Assembly (NCBI GenBank): GCA_026982705.1
Contig: JALSGP010000033.1
Span: 1 to 64,000 of the forward strand
From: Alphaproteobacteria bacterium
Lineage (GTDB): Bacteria; Pseudomonadota; Alphaproteobacteria; Geminicoccales; Geminicoccaceae
DNA: 64,000 nucleotides
Reading direction: 5' to 3'
In this document: positions 15,716-24,504 of the stretch, piece after piece
Position numbering within the stretch: the first letter of the stretch is position 1
Layout of the letters: each line of letters begins with the position of its first letter
Translations under genes and position numbers: made by a program
Notes under the pieces: model-generated
What the model saw: the letters and a program-made list of their open reading frames with translations, nothing else
Databases searched by the model: none
Told to the model about the DNA's origin: nothing

Positions 15716-16530
15716 CCCTTCGCCGCGCGCGGGTCGAGCTGACAGCGGGGACAGTAGCGGCTGGTCCGCCCGCCGATGCGCAGGGTCGCGAGCGGCCCGC
15801 CGCAGCGGGGGCAGGCCGCGTCCCGGCGGCCGCGCACGCGGGTGAGCCAGTCCTCCGGCAGCCGTTCGGTGAAGCGCTCGGAGGCCGCGCCCAGCCGCAC
15901 CGCCGTCTCCAGCACTGTCCGCATGGTGCGGAACAGGCGCTCGCGCCAGCCGCGATCCAGGGCCGCCACCGGCACGTCGGGCCGGAGCCCGGCCTGGAAC
16001 AGCACCTCGTCGGCATAGACGTTGCCGAGGCCCGCCACCACCGACTGGTCCACGAGTGCCGCCTTGATGCTCCGACGCGAACGGCCGAGCCGGGCGGCGA
16101 AGGCCTCGGCGGTCAGCGCCGGGTCGAGGGCGTCGGGACCGATGTGGTGGGCCCGGAGCCAGGCGTCGGCGTCGTCCACCAGCCCCACCTCGCCCAACAT
16201 GCGCACGTCGACATAGGCGAGATGGGGCGGCGTCGCGAAGCGCAGCACCAGCCGGGCGTGGGACGGTTCCGTCTCCGCGAAGGGTTCGAGGGTGCCGGTC
16301 ATGCCGAAGTGGAAGCGGAGGAAACCGCCACGGGCGCGGGCCGCGAACAGGTGCTTGCCGTGGCGCCGCACCGCCTCCAGCCGATCGCCCCCGAGTTCCG
16401 CGGCGAGGCGGTCCGGCGTGATGTCGGCGAGGATGCGGGCATCGCGGACCACGACCGCCGCGATGGGCCGGCCCGTCCCGGACCGCTCCAGCACGCGGGC
16501 GAAGAGGGCCACGTCGGGGAGTTCCGGCAC
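15712..16530 (-). CDS. mutM: Formamidopyrimidine-DNA glycosylase MutM (Fpg)
   Basis: Fpg removes oxidised purines such as 8-oxoguanine and cleaves the abasic site. The start must be the GTG at 16530, because the mature N-terminal Pro2 is the catalytic nucleophile (PELPDV) followed by Glu3. Lys in RRHGKHLF, the HFGMTG loop, and VVAGLGNVYADEVLF (helix-two-turn-helix) are present. The C-terminal zinc finger has Cys240, Cys243, Cys260 and Cys263. Length 272 aa is normal. The stop codon is shared with the convergent RidA-like gene through CTAG at 15712-15715. Confidence 0.95.
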   Translation of the reverse strand: MPELPDVALFARVLERSGTGRPIAAVVVRDARILADITPDRLAAELGGDRLEAVRRHGKHLFAARARGGFLRFHFGMTGTLEPFAETEPSHARLVLRFATPPHLAYVDVRMLGEVGLVDDADAWLRAHHIGPDALDPALTAEAFAARLGRSRRSIKAALVDQSVVAGLGNVYADEVLFQAGLRPDVPVAALDRGWRERLFRTMRTVLETAVRLGAASERFTERLPEDWLTRVRGRRDAACPRCGGPLATLRIGGRTSRYCPRCQLDPRAAKG

Positions 16531-16550
16531 CACACGCCTCCCGCTCCGTT

Positions 16551-16567
16551 CTCCCACCATGTGGGAG
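16551..16567. other. Short hairpin between gatB and mutM
   Basis: CTCCCAC and GTGGGAG flank a 3-base CAT loop. The site lies after the gatB stop and before the mutM start, both on the minus strand. It could be a weak terminator for gatCAB or a leader structure of mutM. There is no T tract. Confidence 0.35.
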
Positions 16568-16594
16568 GCCGCACGAGGGAGCGGAAGGGTGGGC

Positions 16595-18052
16595 TCAGGC
16601 CCGCTCCAGGTGCTTGCGCAGCAGTTCCTGCACCAGCTGCGGGTTGGCCTTGCCGCGCGTGGCCTTCATCACTTGTCCGACGAACCAGCCGATCACCTTG
16701 GGGTTCTTGCGATAGGTCTCGACCTGTCGCGGATTCTCGGCCACCACCCGCTCCACGATGGGTTCGAGGGCGGCGGCGTCCGTCACCTGCACCAGTCCCC
16801 GCTCCTCGACGATGGCGTCGGGATCGCGGCCGGTCTCGAACATGACGGCGAAGACGTCCTTGGCCAGCCGACCGGAGAGCTTCCCCTCCTCCACCAGGTC
16901 CAGCAGCCGGCCCAGCTGTTGCGGCCGGATCGGACAGCGGCCGATGTCGAGCCCCGCCCGGTTGAGGGCGCCGAACAGCTCGGTGATGATCCAGTTGGCC
17001 ACCTTCTTGGCGTCGCGCCCGCGGGCGGCCGCCTCGAACCAGTCCGCCACCTCCCGTTCCGCCACCAGCACGCCGGCGTCGTAGGCGGAGAGACCGTATT
17101 CGCGCACGAACCGCGCCTTCTTCTCGTCGGGCAGCTCGGGCAGGCTCGCCCGGATGCGCTCCACGAAGGCGGGATCCAGCTCCAGCGGCAGCAGGTCCGG
17201 GTCCGGGAAGTAGCGGTAGTCGTGCGCCTCCTCCTTGGTGCGCATGGAGCGGGTGACGCCGCGGCGGTCGTCGAACAGGCGGGTTTCCTGTTCCACCACC
17301 CCGCCGGACTCCAGGATCTCCACCTGCCGGCGCGCCTCGTATTCGATGGCCCTGGCGATGAAGCGCATGGAGTTGACGTTCTTGATCTCGGTGCGGGTCC
17401 CGAGCTCGGCGCTCCCCACCCGTCGCACCGAGACGTTGGCGTCGCAGCGCAGCGAGCCCTCCTCCATGTTGCCGTCGCAGGTGCCGAGATAGCGCAGGAT
17501 GGCGCGCAGCTTGCGCATGAAGGCGACGGCCTCCTCGGGGGCGCGGATGTCCGGTTCGGTGACGATCTCCATGAGCGCCACACCGGAACGGTTGAGGTCG
17601 ATGAGGGTGGCGTCGGGCAGGCGGTCGTGGATGGACTTGCCGGCGTCCATCTCGAGATGGAGGCGGGTGATGCCGATCTCCTTGGTGGTCCCGTCGGAGA
17701 GCTCGATGGTGACGGACCCGCGGCCGACGATGGGGTGCGCATACTGGCTGATCTGGTAGCCGTTGGGCAGATCGGGATAGAAGTAGTTCTTGCGCTCGAA
17801 CACCGAGAAGAGGTTGATCCGCGCCCGCAGACCGAGGCCGGTGCGCACCGCCTGTTCGACGCAGAACATGTTGAGCACCGGCAGCATGCCCGGCATGCCG
17901 GCGTCCACCGGCGAGACCCGGGTGTTGGGTTCGGCGCCGAACTCGGTGGAGGCGCCGGAGAACAGCTTGGCCTTCGAGATCACCTGGGCGTGGATCTCGA
18001 GCCCGCAGACCAGCTCCCACGCGCCGGTCTCGCCCTCGATCACCCAGCTCAT
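16595..18052 (-). CDS. gatB: Asp/Glu-tRNA(Asn/Gln) amidotransferase subunit B
   Basis: GatB binds mischarged Glu-tRNA(Gln) or Asp-tRNA(Asn) and phosphorylates the side chain, so that GatA-derived ammonia can amidate it. The 485-aa protein begins [12 protein letters not shown] and has [80 protein letters not shown] and a C-terminal YqeY-like helical domain ([22 protein letters not shown]). The ATG overlaps the gatA stop (ATGA). Its presence implies the indirect route for Gln- and/or Asn-tRNA. Confidence 0.96.
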   Translation of the reverse strand: MSWVIEGETGAWELVCGLEIHAQVISKAKLFSGASTEFGAEPNTRVSPVDAGMPGMLPVLNMFCVEQAVRTGLGLRARINLFSVFERKNYFYPDLPNGYQISQYAHPIVGRGSVTIELSDGTTKEIGITRLHLEMDAGKSIHDRLPDATLIDLNRSGVALMEIVTEPDIRAPEEAVAFMRKLRAILRYLGTCDGNMEEGSLRCDANVSVRRVGSAELGTRTEIKNVNSMRFIARAIEYEARRQVEILESGGVVEQETRLFDDRRGVTRSMRTKEEAHDYRYFPDPDLLPLELDPAFVERIRASLPELPDEKKARFVREYGLSAYDAGVLVAEREVADWFEAAARGRDAKKVANWIITELFGALNRAGLDIGRCPIRPQQLGRLLDLVEEGKLSGRLAKDVFAVMFETGRDPDAIVEERGLVQVTDAAALEPIVERVVAENPRQVETYRKNPKVIGWFVGQVMKATRGKANPQLVQELLRKHLERA

Positions 18053-19539
18053 GCCCCATCCTCCACCAGCCGCGGCGGCCGTGCCCGGAAGTCCGCCGCC
18101 TCCTCCAGGGCGTGGGCGACCCGCAGCACCGTGGTCTCGTCCCACGGACGGCCGATCACCTGCAGCCCCAGCGGCAGGCCCTCGCCGTCCAGCCCCGCGG
18201 GCACGGCGATGGCGGGCAGTCCCGCCAGCGAGGCGGGGACGGTGAAGACGTCGTTGAGGTACATGGCCACCGGATCGTCCATCCTCTCGCCGATGCGGAA
18301 GGCGGCGCCGGGCGCCGCCGGGGTGAGGACGGCATCGACCGTCTCGAAGGCCGCGCGGAAGTCGTCGGCGATCTTCCGGCGCACCTTCTGGGCCTTGAGA
18401 TAGTAGGCGTCGTAGTAGCCGGCCGAGAGCGCGTAGGTGCCGATGAGGATGCGCCGGCGCACCTCGCGGCCGAAGCCCTCGCCGCGCGTCTTCATGTAGG
18501 TCTCGGTCAGATCGCGGCCCTCGACCCGCAGGCCGAAGCGCATGCCGTCGTAACGCGCGAGGTTGGAGGAGGCCTCCGCCGGTGCGACGATGTAGTAGGT
18601 GGGAAGCGCATAGGGGGTGTGGGGCAGGGAGATCTCCACCACCTCCGCGCCCCGCGCCCGCAGCCAGTCGGCGCCGGCCGCCCACAGCCGTTCGACGGCC
18701 TCCGGCATGCCGTCGATGCGGTATTCCCGTGGCACGCCGACGCGGAGTCCCCGGATCCCCGCGTCGAGACGCCGCGACCAGGGCTCCACCGGCACGTCGG
18801 CACTGGTGGAATCGCGCGGATCGTAGCCGGCCATGGTCTCGAGCAGGATGGCGCAGTCCTCGACGGTGCGCGCCATGGGACCGGCCTGGTCGAGGGAGCT
18901 CGCGAAGGCGACGATGCCCCAGCGCGAACAGCGGCCGTAGGTGGGCTTGAGGCCGACGATGCCGCAGAAGGCGGCGGGCTGGCGGATCGAACCGCCGGTG
19001 TCGGTGCCGGTGGCCCCGAGACAGAGGCGGGCCGCCACCGCCGCCGCCGAGCCACCGGAGCTGCCGCCGGGCACCCGCCCAGGTTCCTCGCCGGGCGGCG
19101 TCCACGGGTTCACCACCGGCCCGAACCAGCTGGTCACATTGGCCGAACCCATGGCGAACTCGTCGAGATTGGTCTTGCCCAGCAGCACCGCCCCCGCCTC
19201 CCACAGCCGACGGGTGACGGTGCTCTCGTAGGGCGGCACGAAGTCGTGGAGGATCCGCGAGCCGGCGGTGGTGCGGACGTCCGCGGTGCAGAAGAGATCC
19301 TTGACGGCGAGGGGAATGCCCTCGAGGGGCCGGGCCTCGCCGGCGGCGAGCCGCCGGTCGGACTCGGCGGCCATCTCCAGCGCCCGGTCCGGCGTCTCGG
19401 TGACGAAGGCGTTGAGGGCGCGGTGCCGCGCCATCGCTTCCAGATGGGCCTCCACCAGCTGCCGCGCCGAGATCTCGCGGGCCGCGAGACGGCGGCGCGC
19501 CTCGGCGAGGGTGAGCTCCACCAGTTCCCGCCCGCTCAT
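18049..19539 (-). CDS. gatA: Asp/Glu-tRNA(Asn/Gln) amidotransferase subunit A
   Basis: GatA is the amidase-signature subunit that hydrolyses glutamine and sends ammonia to GatB. The catalytic triad is visible: Lys80 in AVKDLFC, cis-Ser160 in [14 protein letters not shown], and nucleophile Ser184 in [13 protein letters not shown]. The Lys-Ser-Ser spacing matches the family. Length 496 aa is typical. It overlaps gatC (upstream) and gatB (downstream) by ATGA at both ends, so the three are translated as one coupled set. Confidence 0.96.
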   Translation of the reverse strand: MSGRELVELTLAEARRRLAAREISARQLVEAHLEAMARHRALNAFVTETPDRALEMAAESDRRLAAGEARPLEGIPLAVKDLFCTADVRTTAGSRILHDFVPPYESTVTRRLWEAGAVLLGKTNLDEFAMGSANVTSWFGPVVNPWTPPGEEPGRVPGGSSGGSAAAVAARLCLGATGTDTGGSIRQPAAFCGIVGLKPTYGRCSRWGIVAFASSLDQAGPMARTVEDCAILLETMAGYDPRDSTSADVPVEPWSRRLDAGIRGLRVGVPREYRIDGMPEAVERLWAAGADWLRARGAEVVEISLPHTPYALPTYYIVAPAEASSNLARYDGMRFGLRVEGRDLTETYMKTRGEGFGREVRRRILIGTYALSAGYYDAYYLKAQKVRRKIADDFRAAFETVDAVLTPAAPGAAFRIGERMDDPVAMYLNDVFTVPASLAGLPAIAVPAGLDGEGLPLGLQVIGRPWDETTVLRVAHALEEAADFRARPPRLVEDGA

Positions 19540-19823
19540 TCCACCACCTTCGGCACCACGAAATAGCCGTCGAAGCGCTTGGGGGCGTTCTTCAGGATCG
19601 CCTCGCGGCAGTCGCCGTCGGTCACCTCGTCCGCGCGCAGATGGGGGGTGATGTCCATCACCCGCCGCATCGGCTCCACCTCCTCGGTGTCCACCTCCTG
19701 CAGCTGGTCGATCCACTCGAGGATGCGCGCGAGCTCGCCGGTGAGCCCGTCCAGCTCCTCCTCCGGGACCGCGATGCGCGCGAGCCGGGCGATGCGCGCC
19801 ACCGTCTCCCTGTCCAGCGCCAT
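19536..19823 (-). CDS. gatC: Asp/Glu-tRNA(Asn/Gln) amidotransferase subunit C
   Basis: This 95-aa protein stabilises the GatA-GatB complex. It has the typical [17 protein letters not shown] start, a helical middle ([22 protein letters not shown]) and the C-terminal [19 protein letters not shown] that threads between the partners. It is the first gene of gatCAB. A promoter-like site lies 36 bases upstream of the ATG. Confidence 0.95.
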   Translation of the reverse strand: MALDRETVARIARLARIAVPEEELDGLTGELARILEWIDQLQEVDTEEVEPMRRVMDITPHLRADEVTDGDCREAILKNAPKRFDGYFVVPKVVE

Positions 19824-19858
19824 GGGATGGATCCGCGTCGATGTGGGGGTCCGCGTCG

Positions 19859-19887
19859 AGGGTAGGACGTCGCGGGGCGACCGGCAA
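19859..19887 (-). promoter_or_regulatory. Putative gatCAB promoter
   Basis: Minus strand: -35 TTGCCG (19887-19882), 17 bases, -10 TACCCT (19864-19859), followed by the gatC ATG at 19823. Confidence 0.45.
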
Positions 19888-20024
19888 CCGCACGGGCCAT
19901 CCCCGGAAAAACGACGACCGCCCCTTGTTCCCGCCGCACGGTGCCCCACCTCTGCCCCAGGCACGACGTCCTCGCCCGGAAGTCTCGCTCCGAGTCACTC
20001 CCCGACGAGCCGACCGCGCCTCGC

Positions 20025-20042
20025 ACCGGACGGGTGTCCGGT
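20025..20042 (+). other. Leader hairpin before the cold-shock gene
   Basis: A 7-base stem ACCGGAC/GTCCGGT with a GGGT loop ends 30 bases before the TTG start. Cold-shock mRNAs often carry structured leaders. No temperature-response role can be proved from sequence. I found no convincing promoter in the 249-base gatC-csp gap for this gene. Confidence 0.3.
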
Positions 20043-20072
20043 GTGACACCACATCCACCGAGGAACAGGACC

Positions 20073-20282
20073 TTGCACACCGGTACCGTGAAGTGGTTCA
20101 ACGCGACGAAGGGCTACGGCTTCATCACCCCCGATCAGGGGGGTCCCGACGCCTTCGTCCACATCTCCGCCGTCGAGCGCGCCGGCATGGACACGCTGCA
20201 CGAGGGTCAGCGCGTCCAGTACGATCTGGTGCGCGGCCGCAACGGCAAGTCCGCGGCGGACAATCTCCGGCTCGTCGGCTGA
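20073..20282 (+). CDS. Cold-shock domain protein (CspA family)
   Basis: This 69-aa single cold-shock domain protein binds single-stranded RNA/DNA and melts mRNA structure. It has [18 protein letters not shown] (RNP1 as KGYGFI) and [12 protein letters not shown] (RNP2 as FVHIS). The start is TTG at 20073 with GAGGAACAGGACC in front. The only in-frame alternatives lie far upstream in sequence without coding character. A strong hairpin follows the stop. Confidence 0.92.
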   Translation: MHTGTVKWFNATKGYGFITPDQGGPDAFVHISAVERAGMDTLHEGQRVQYDLVRGRNGKSAADNLRLVG

Positions 20283-20308
20283 CGCCGGATCCCGTCCCCA
20301 TCGGACGG

Positions 20309-20335
20309 GACGCCCCGGGCCTTGCCCGGGGCGTC
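20309..20335 (+). terminator. Intrinsic terminator after the cold-shock gene
   Basis: A perfect 12-base stem (20309-20320 with 20324-20335) and CTT loop are followed by GCCGTTT. Confidence 0.7.
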
Positions 20336-20355
20336 GCCGTTTCGGGTGTTAACGT

Positions 20356-20367
20356 TTCGTCGACGAA
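20356..20367. promoter_or_regulatory. Perfect 12-base palindrome, possible operator
   Basis: TTCGTCGACGAA is a perfect palindrome directly preceded by GTTAACG. It lies 41 bases before the EAL-protein start in the short gap after the csp terminator, a natural place for a repressor or activator site. No partner regulator is known. Confidence 0.35.
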
Positions 20368-20408
20368 CATGGGGCAGACTGCCGGACGGTCGGGTCCGGA
20401 TCGTCCCC

Positions 20409-22010
20409 GTGTCGAGCGAACGCCCTTCGCGCGATCGTCTGGTCGGCTTCATGTTCGCTGCCGGCGACCTGTTCGCCGAATGCGACGCCCGCGGCCGCAT
20501 CACCTTCCTGACCGGCGCCGTGCGCACCTTCACCGGCGCGGAGCCGGAGGCCCTGCGGGGCCGACCGGTGGAGGAACTGGTGCGCGAGCCGGAGCGACCG
20601 CTTTTGCGGCATCTGGTGGCGCGCGCCCGCCGGCACGGACGGGCCGGACCGGTGCGGGTGACGGGCGCGGGCGGAACCACGACGGCGCGGGTACGCGCCT
20701 GCGCCGCCGTGCGCGACGACCGCGTCCAGCTCGCCTTTCTGGATCTGGCGCCCGTCGACGGCGGCGCCCTCGACGGGCTCGTGGACGCACCGGTGCTGCT
20801 GGAGCGGCTGCGGGCGATCCTCGCCGGCGGCCGGGAGGCCACGCTCACCCTGCTGGATCTGGACGGCATCGACCGGCTCGACGAGGATCGCGGGCGTCGG
20901 GTGCGGGAGGAGGTGGGGGCGGTGCTGCGCGGCCACGCCCTCGAGGACGGCGGCGCCGCCCGCATCGACGCCCGGCACTACGCGGTGGTGCACGCGCCGG
21001 GACGGACCGGGGAGGTGCTGGACGACCTCCGCCACGTGCTGGCCGGTGACGGCGAGGGCCTGGTGGGCCTGAACGCCCGCTCCCTCGATCTCTCGCATCC
21101 CGCCGAGGACCTGCGCACCACCGCCGAGGCGCTGGCCCTGGCCCTCCGCCAGTTCGCCGCCGGCACCCTGCCGGAGGACGCCCGCGATCTCGGCCGCCTG
21201 CTCGCGCATCGCATGGAGACCACCGTCGAGCGCGTGGCCGTCCTGAGGCGGACGCTGCGCCGCCGCGCCTTCGATCTCGTCTTCCAGCCCATCGTCCATC
21301 TCGCCGACCGCACCGTTCACCACTACGAGGCGCTGGTGCGGCCGCGGGACATGGACCCGGTCGATTTCGTGGGCCTCGCGGAGGAAGTGGGGCTGGTGGC
21401 CGAGCTCGACCTCGCGGTGCTGGAGCGGGTGCTGGAGGAGCTGCGGGCGGTGGACGCCGCCCGCCACGGTCAGCGCGTCGCCGTCAACGTCTCCGCCCGC
21501 TCGCTGCAGGACCACGAGACGGCGGAACGGATGCTGGGGCGGGTGCGCGCGGCCGGGATCGCTCCCCGCCAACTCCTGTTCGAGGTGACCGAGACCTTCG
21601 CCGCCCGCGACATGGAACGTCTCGCCGCCGCCGTGCGGATGCTGCGGGAGGCCGGCCACGAGATCTGCGTCGACGATTTCGGCGTGGGTCAGGCCTCCTT
21701 CGCCTATCTGCAGGCGCTGCCCGTGGACTTCGTCAAGATCGACGGTTCCTTCACCGATCCCGCGCCGGGAAGCCGCGAGGAGACGCTGCTGCGGGCCATG
21801 CTGGAGGCGTGCGGGCGGCTGCGGCTTCGCACCGTCGTCGAGCGGGTGGAACGGGAGGAGCAGGCGGCCCGGCTCGCCGCCCTCGGCGCCGATCTCGGCC
21901 AGGGCTGGCTGTTCGGCCGGGGCGCGCCGACCCTGCCGCTGCCGGAGGGCGCGGTGCGCCGGGACGGCCCCAGGGCCCGCCGCCGCGGTGCCCGCGAAGT
22001 GTGGGCCTGA
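20409..22010 (+). CDS. PAS/degenerate GGDEF/EAL cyclic-di-GMP phosphodiesterase
   Basis: This 533-aa protein starts with a PAS-like sensor region (DLFAECDARGRITFLTGAVRTFTG). A GGDEF domain follows whose active loop is lost (ARIDARHYAVV in place of RxGGDEF). The C-terminal EAL domain looks catalytically competent: YEALVRPR, VNVSARSL, LFEVTET, VDDFGVGQASFAYLQALPVDFVKIDGSF and RTVVERVE, with QGWLFG for the QGY motif. It probably hydrolyses c-di-GMP to pGpG under PAS control, with the dead GGDEF as a regulatory GTP site or scaffold. The GTG at 20409 was chosen because the open frame further upstream runs through the csp terminator. No transmembrane segment is seen. Confidence 0.82.
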   Translation: MSSERPSRDRLVGFMFAAGDLFAECDARGRITFLTGAVRTFTGAEPEALRGRPVEELVREPERPLLRHLVARARRHGRAGPVRVTGAGGTTTARVRACAAVRDDRVQLAFLDLAPVDGGALDGLVDAPVLLERLRAILAGGREATLTLLDLDGIDRLDEDRGRRVREEVGAVLRGHALEDGGAARIDARHYAVVHAPGRTGEVLDDLRHVLAGDGEGLVGLNARSLDLSHPAEDLRTTAEALALALRQFAAGTLPEDARDLGRLLAHRMETTVERVAVLRRTLRRRAFDLVFQPIVHLADRTVHHYEALVRPRDMDPVDFVGLAEEVGLVAELDLAVLERVLEELRAVDAARHGQRVAVNVSARSLQDHETAERMLGRVRAAGIAPRQLLFEVTETFAARDMERLAAAVRMLREAGHEICVDDFGVGQASFAYLQALPVDFVKIDGSFTDPAPGSREETLLRAMLEACGRLRLRTVVERVEREEQAARLAALGADLGQGWLFGRGAPTLPLPEGAVRRDGPRARRRGAREVWA

Positions 22011-22249
22011 CGGCCCACGAGGGGAACCCCGGCCCGGGAGCGAGGCGGCGGTGCGGGGGCTTCCCGCGCCGTGCCGCCCCTCGGGGATGCCGCACCGTCA
22101 CCGGCCGACGCCGGGTCGGTCGGGGCGCGGTCTCCCGGCCGGAAGCCGTCCGCGGCCGGAGACGACGCCCGTCGCGGCGACCGCGCGACGCCGGTGCCGC
22201 GGCGTGATCCCGATGGCGGACGCGGCCCGCCGCCGCCCCCGGCAGGGGC

Positions 22250-22486
22250 TCAGACGTCCTCGCCGTTGAGGCGGGCGAGCACCCGCCGCAGGTGCGGGCC
22301 CGGCACGCACACGGCCTCCCGGAAGCGCCAGCCGGCATGGCTGCGCTCGAAATCCGGCGCCACCCGCATGGCGGCGACGGCACAGCCCGTCGGCGAGGAC
22401 CAGCGCTCCGCGTGCACGAATCCGCGGCAGTTGCCGGGAAGGTCGGGCTGGCCGGAAAGACAGGCGACGATCACGAGGGCGAGCAC
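22250..22486 (-). CDS. Short Cys-containing exported or envelope protein, hypothetical
   Basis: The 78-aa frame begins with a short hydrophobic stretch (VLALVIVACL), then CRGF, GCAVAAM, SHAGWRFREAVCVPG. The pattern of a hydrophobic start, four spaced Cys and a 'HxGWxxxxxxC' ending recalls small conserved alphaproteobacterial proteins of unknown function. The GTG at 22486 with CCGGAGTGGAACC in front is the best start; the frame stays open upstream to 22702. Function unknown. Confidence 0.5.
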   Translation of the reverse strand: MLALVIVACLSGQPDLPGNCRGFVHAERWSSPTGCAVAAMRVAPDFERSHAGWRFREAVCVPGPHLRRVLARLNGEDV

Positions 22487-22803
22487 GGTTCCACTCCGGT
22501 CACAGGGTCGTTGCCACGTCACGGCCCCCGCTCCCGTCGCCCCGAGTCCGCCCGTGGCCCCGTTGCGATCGGCCGCGCCGGACGGCGACGGCCCGGCTCC
22601 GACGGGTCCACCGCCGTGAGCCCAGGGAGTCGACTCCACTACATCGCGATCACCCGCGGCGGCAAGGATTTCTCCTTCCAATACACGGAAATTTCGTGGC
22701 ACATCCCCGCCATGCCCGTCGGCACACCACCGGCGGAGCCGGTCTCGTCGCCGGCCGCGGCGGTCGGTCCATATTGCCTCCGGAAGCGGGCGGAGACGTG
22801 TCG
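22487..22803. other. 317-base divergent intergenic region
   Basis: It lies between the 78-aa gene (-) and the Na/Pi cotransporter (+). It holds a noticeably AT-richer tract at about 22660-22705 in otherwise GC-rich DNA, which could contain promoter elements. I could not fit a convincing -35/-10 pair. Short open frames cross it on both strands but none shows coding character. Confidence 0.4.
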
Positions 22804-24504
22804 GTGAACGGCTCGGCGCTGGGCATCCTGCTGGAGATCGCGGCCGCCGCCGCCCTCCTGCTGTGGGCGGTACGGCTGGTGCGCACGGGCATGACGCGTG
22901 CCCTCGGCGCCCAGTTCCGCAGCCTCGTGGCGCGGGCCGCCGACTCGCGCCTGCGGGCGGCGGTCACCGGGGCCTTCGTCACCCTCGCCCTCCAGAGCGC
23001 CACCGCCACCACCCTGCTGGTGGCCTCGCTGGCCGGCCGCGGCCTGCTCGCCACCGGTGCCGCCGTCGCCGTGGTGCTGGGCGCCGACGTGGGCTCCACC
23101 CTCGCCGCCCAGCTCCTCTCCCGCGGGCTCCATCTCCTGCTGCCGCTGCCGCTGCTCGCCGGCGTGGTGCTCTATCTGCGCCACGACGGGGGGCTCCCCC
23201 GTCATCTCGGGCGCATCCTCGTGGGACTGGGGCTGGTGCTGCTGGCGCTGCGCTGGCTGGGCGAGGCGACGGCACCGGTGCGGGAGAGTGCCGGCGTGCG
23301 GGTGCTGGTGGAGGGCGTGGCCCGCGATCCCGCCGTGGTGCTGCTGCTGGCCGCCGCCGTCACCTGGCTGCTCCATTCCAGCCTCGCCGCCGTGCTGCTG
23401 TTCGCCACCTTCGCCCGCCACGGCCTGTTCGACGATCCCACGGCCCTCGCCTTCGTGCTCGGGGCCAATCTCGGCGCCGGCCTGCCGGCGCTGGTGCTGA
23501 CCGCCACCAGCCATCCGGCGGCGCGGCGGGCGGTGGTGGCCAATCTGCTGTTGCGCGGGCTCGCGGCGGTGGCGCTGCTGGGGCTGCTGCCGCGCATCGC
23601 GCCGGTGCTGGCGGGTCTCGAGGCGGACCCCGGCCGCCGCCTGCTCGACTTCCACACCGCCTTCAACCTCGCCGTGGCGGCCACGGGCCTCCTCCTGCTC
23701 GGCCCCCTCGCGCGGCTGCTGGAAAGGCTGCTGCCGGCCCCGGCGCCGCGGGCGGATCCCGCAGCCCCCCGTTATCTCGATCCGGAGGCGCTGGAGGTGC
23801 CGCGGGTGGCGCTGGCGGCGGCCGCCCGCGAGGCGCTGCGCATGGGCGACGTGGCCCGCGAGATGCTGGCCGAGAGCCTCGAGGCCCTCGCCCGCAACGA
23901 CCTCGACCTGATCCGGCGGATCCGGGCCCGCGACGACGTGCTCGACGGCCTCCACGAGGCAATCAAATTCTACCTGATGAAGATTTCCCGTCAGGAACTG
24001 GACGAGGAGGAGAGTCGCCGCTATCAGGAGATCCTGGTGTTCGTCACCAACATGGAACACATCGGCGACATCGTCGATCTCAACCTCATGGAGACGGCCG
24101 AGAAGAAGACACGCGAGAACCTGAGCTTCTCTCCACAGGGCTTCGAGGAACTCCGCACCATGCACCAGCGGGTGCTGGAGCATTTCGATCTGGCCCTGGC
24201 CCTCTTCACCAATCGCGACGCCGAACTCGCCCGCCGGCTGGTGGAGAGCAAGGCGGAGATCCGCGAGCTGGAGCGGCGCGCCTGGCGCCACCATCTGCGG
24301 CGGCTGGAGCTGGGTCTGCCCGACACCGTCCAGACCACCGCCCTCCATCTGGACGTGATCCGCGACCTCAAGCGCATCAACGGCCACGTCACCGCCATCG
24401 CCTATCCCATCCTCGACGAGGCGCGGGCCCACGGTCTCGCGAGGCCCCGTCCCGCCGTCCCGTTGTCGGCGGAGGGCGGCGACCGCGGGACCTCCCGCGC
24501 CTAG
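22804..24504 (+). CDS. Na+/phosphate cotransporter family protein with PhoU-like domain
   Basis: This 566-aa protein has an N-terminal half of about eight hydrophobic helices with the repeated Na/Pi signature QSATATTLLV and HSSLAAVLL, each in an inverted-repeat half. The C-terminal half is a helical PhoU-like domain with RRIRARDDVLDGLHEAI and MEHIGDIVDLNLM. This is the NptA/YjbB layout, which moves phosphate across the inner membrane with Na+. The GTG at 22804 has GCGGAG 8 bases upstream; a GTG at 22798 is the alternative. Its TAG stop is shared by CTAG with the convergent acyl-CoA synthetase. Confidence 0.87.
   Translation: MNGSALGILLEIAAAAALLLWAVRLVRTGMTRALGAQFRSLVARAADSRLRAAVTGAFVTLALQSATATTLLVASLAGRGLLATGAAVAVVLGADVGSTLAAQLLSRGLHLLLPLPLLAGVVLYLRHDGGLPRHLGRILVGLGLVLLALRWLGEATAPVRESAGVRVLVEGVARDPAVVLLLAAAVTWLLHSSLAAVLLFATFARHGLFDDPTALAFVLGANLGAGLPALVLTATSHPAARRAVVANLLLRGLAAVALLGLLPRIAPVLAGLEADPGRRLLDFHTAFNLAVAATGLLLLGPLARLLERLLPAPAPRADPAAPRYLDPEALEVPRVALAAAAREALRMGDVAREMLAESLEALARNDLDLIRRIRARDDVLDGLHEAIKFYLMKISRQELDEEESRRYQEILVFVTNMEHIGDIVDLNLMETAEKKTRENLSFSPQGFEELRTMHQRVLEHFDLALALFTNRDAELARRLVESKAEIRELERRAWRHHLRRLELGLPDTVQTTALHLDVIRDLKRINGHVTAIAYPILDEARAHGLARPRPAVPLSAEGGDRGTSRA

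Noticed and set aside
22639-22704. 21-aa minus-strand frame starting MCHEISVYW in the AT-rich patch
   Set aside because: It has no good ribosome site, and nothing links it to a known leader peptide or small protein.
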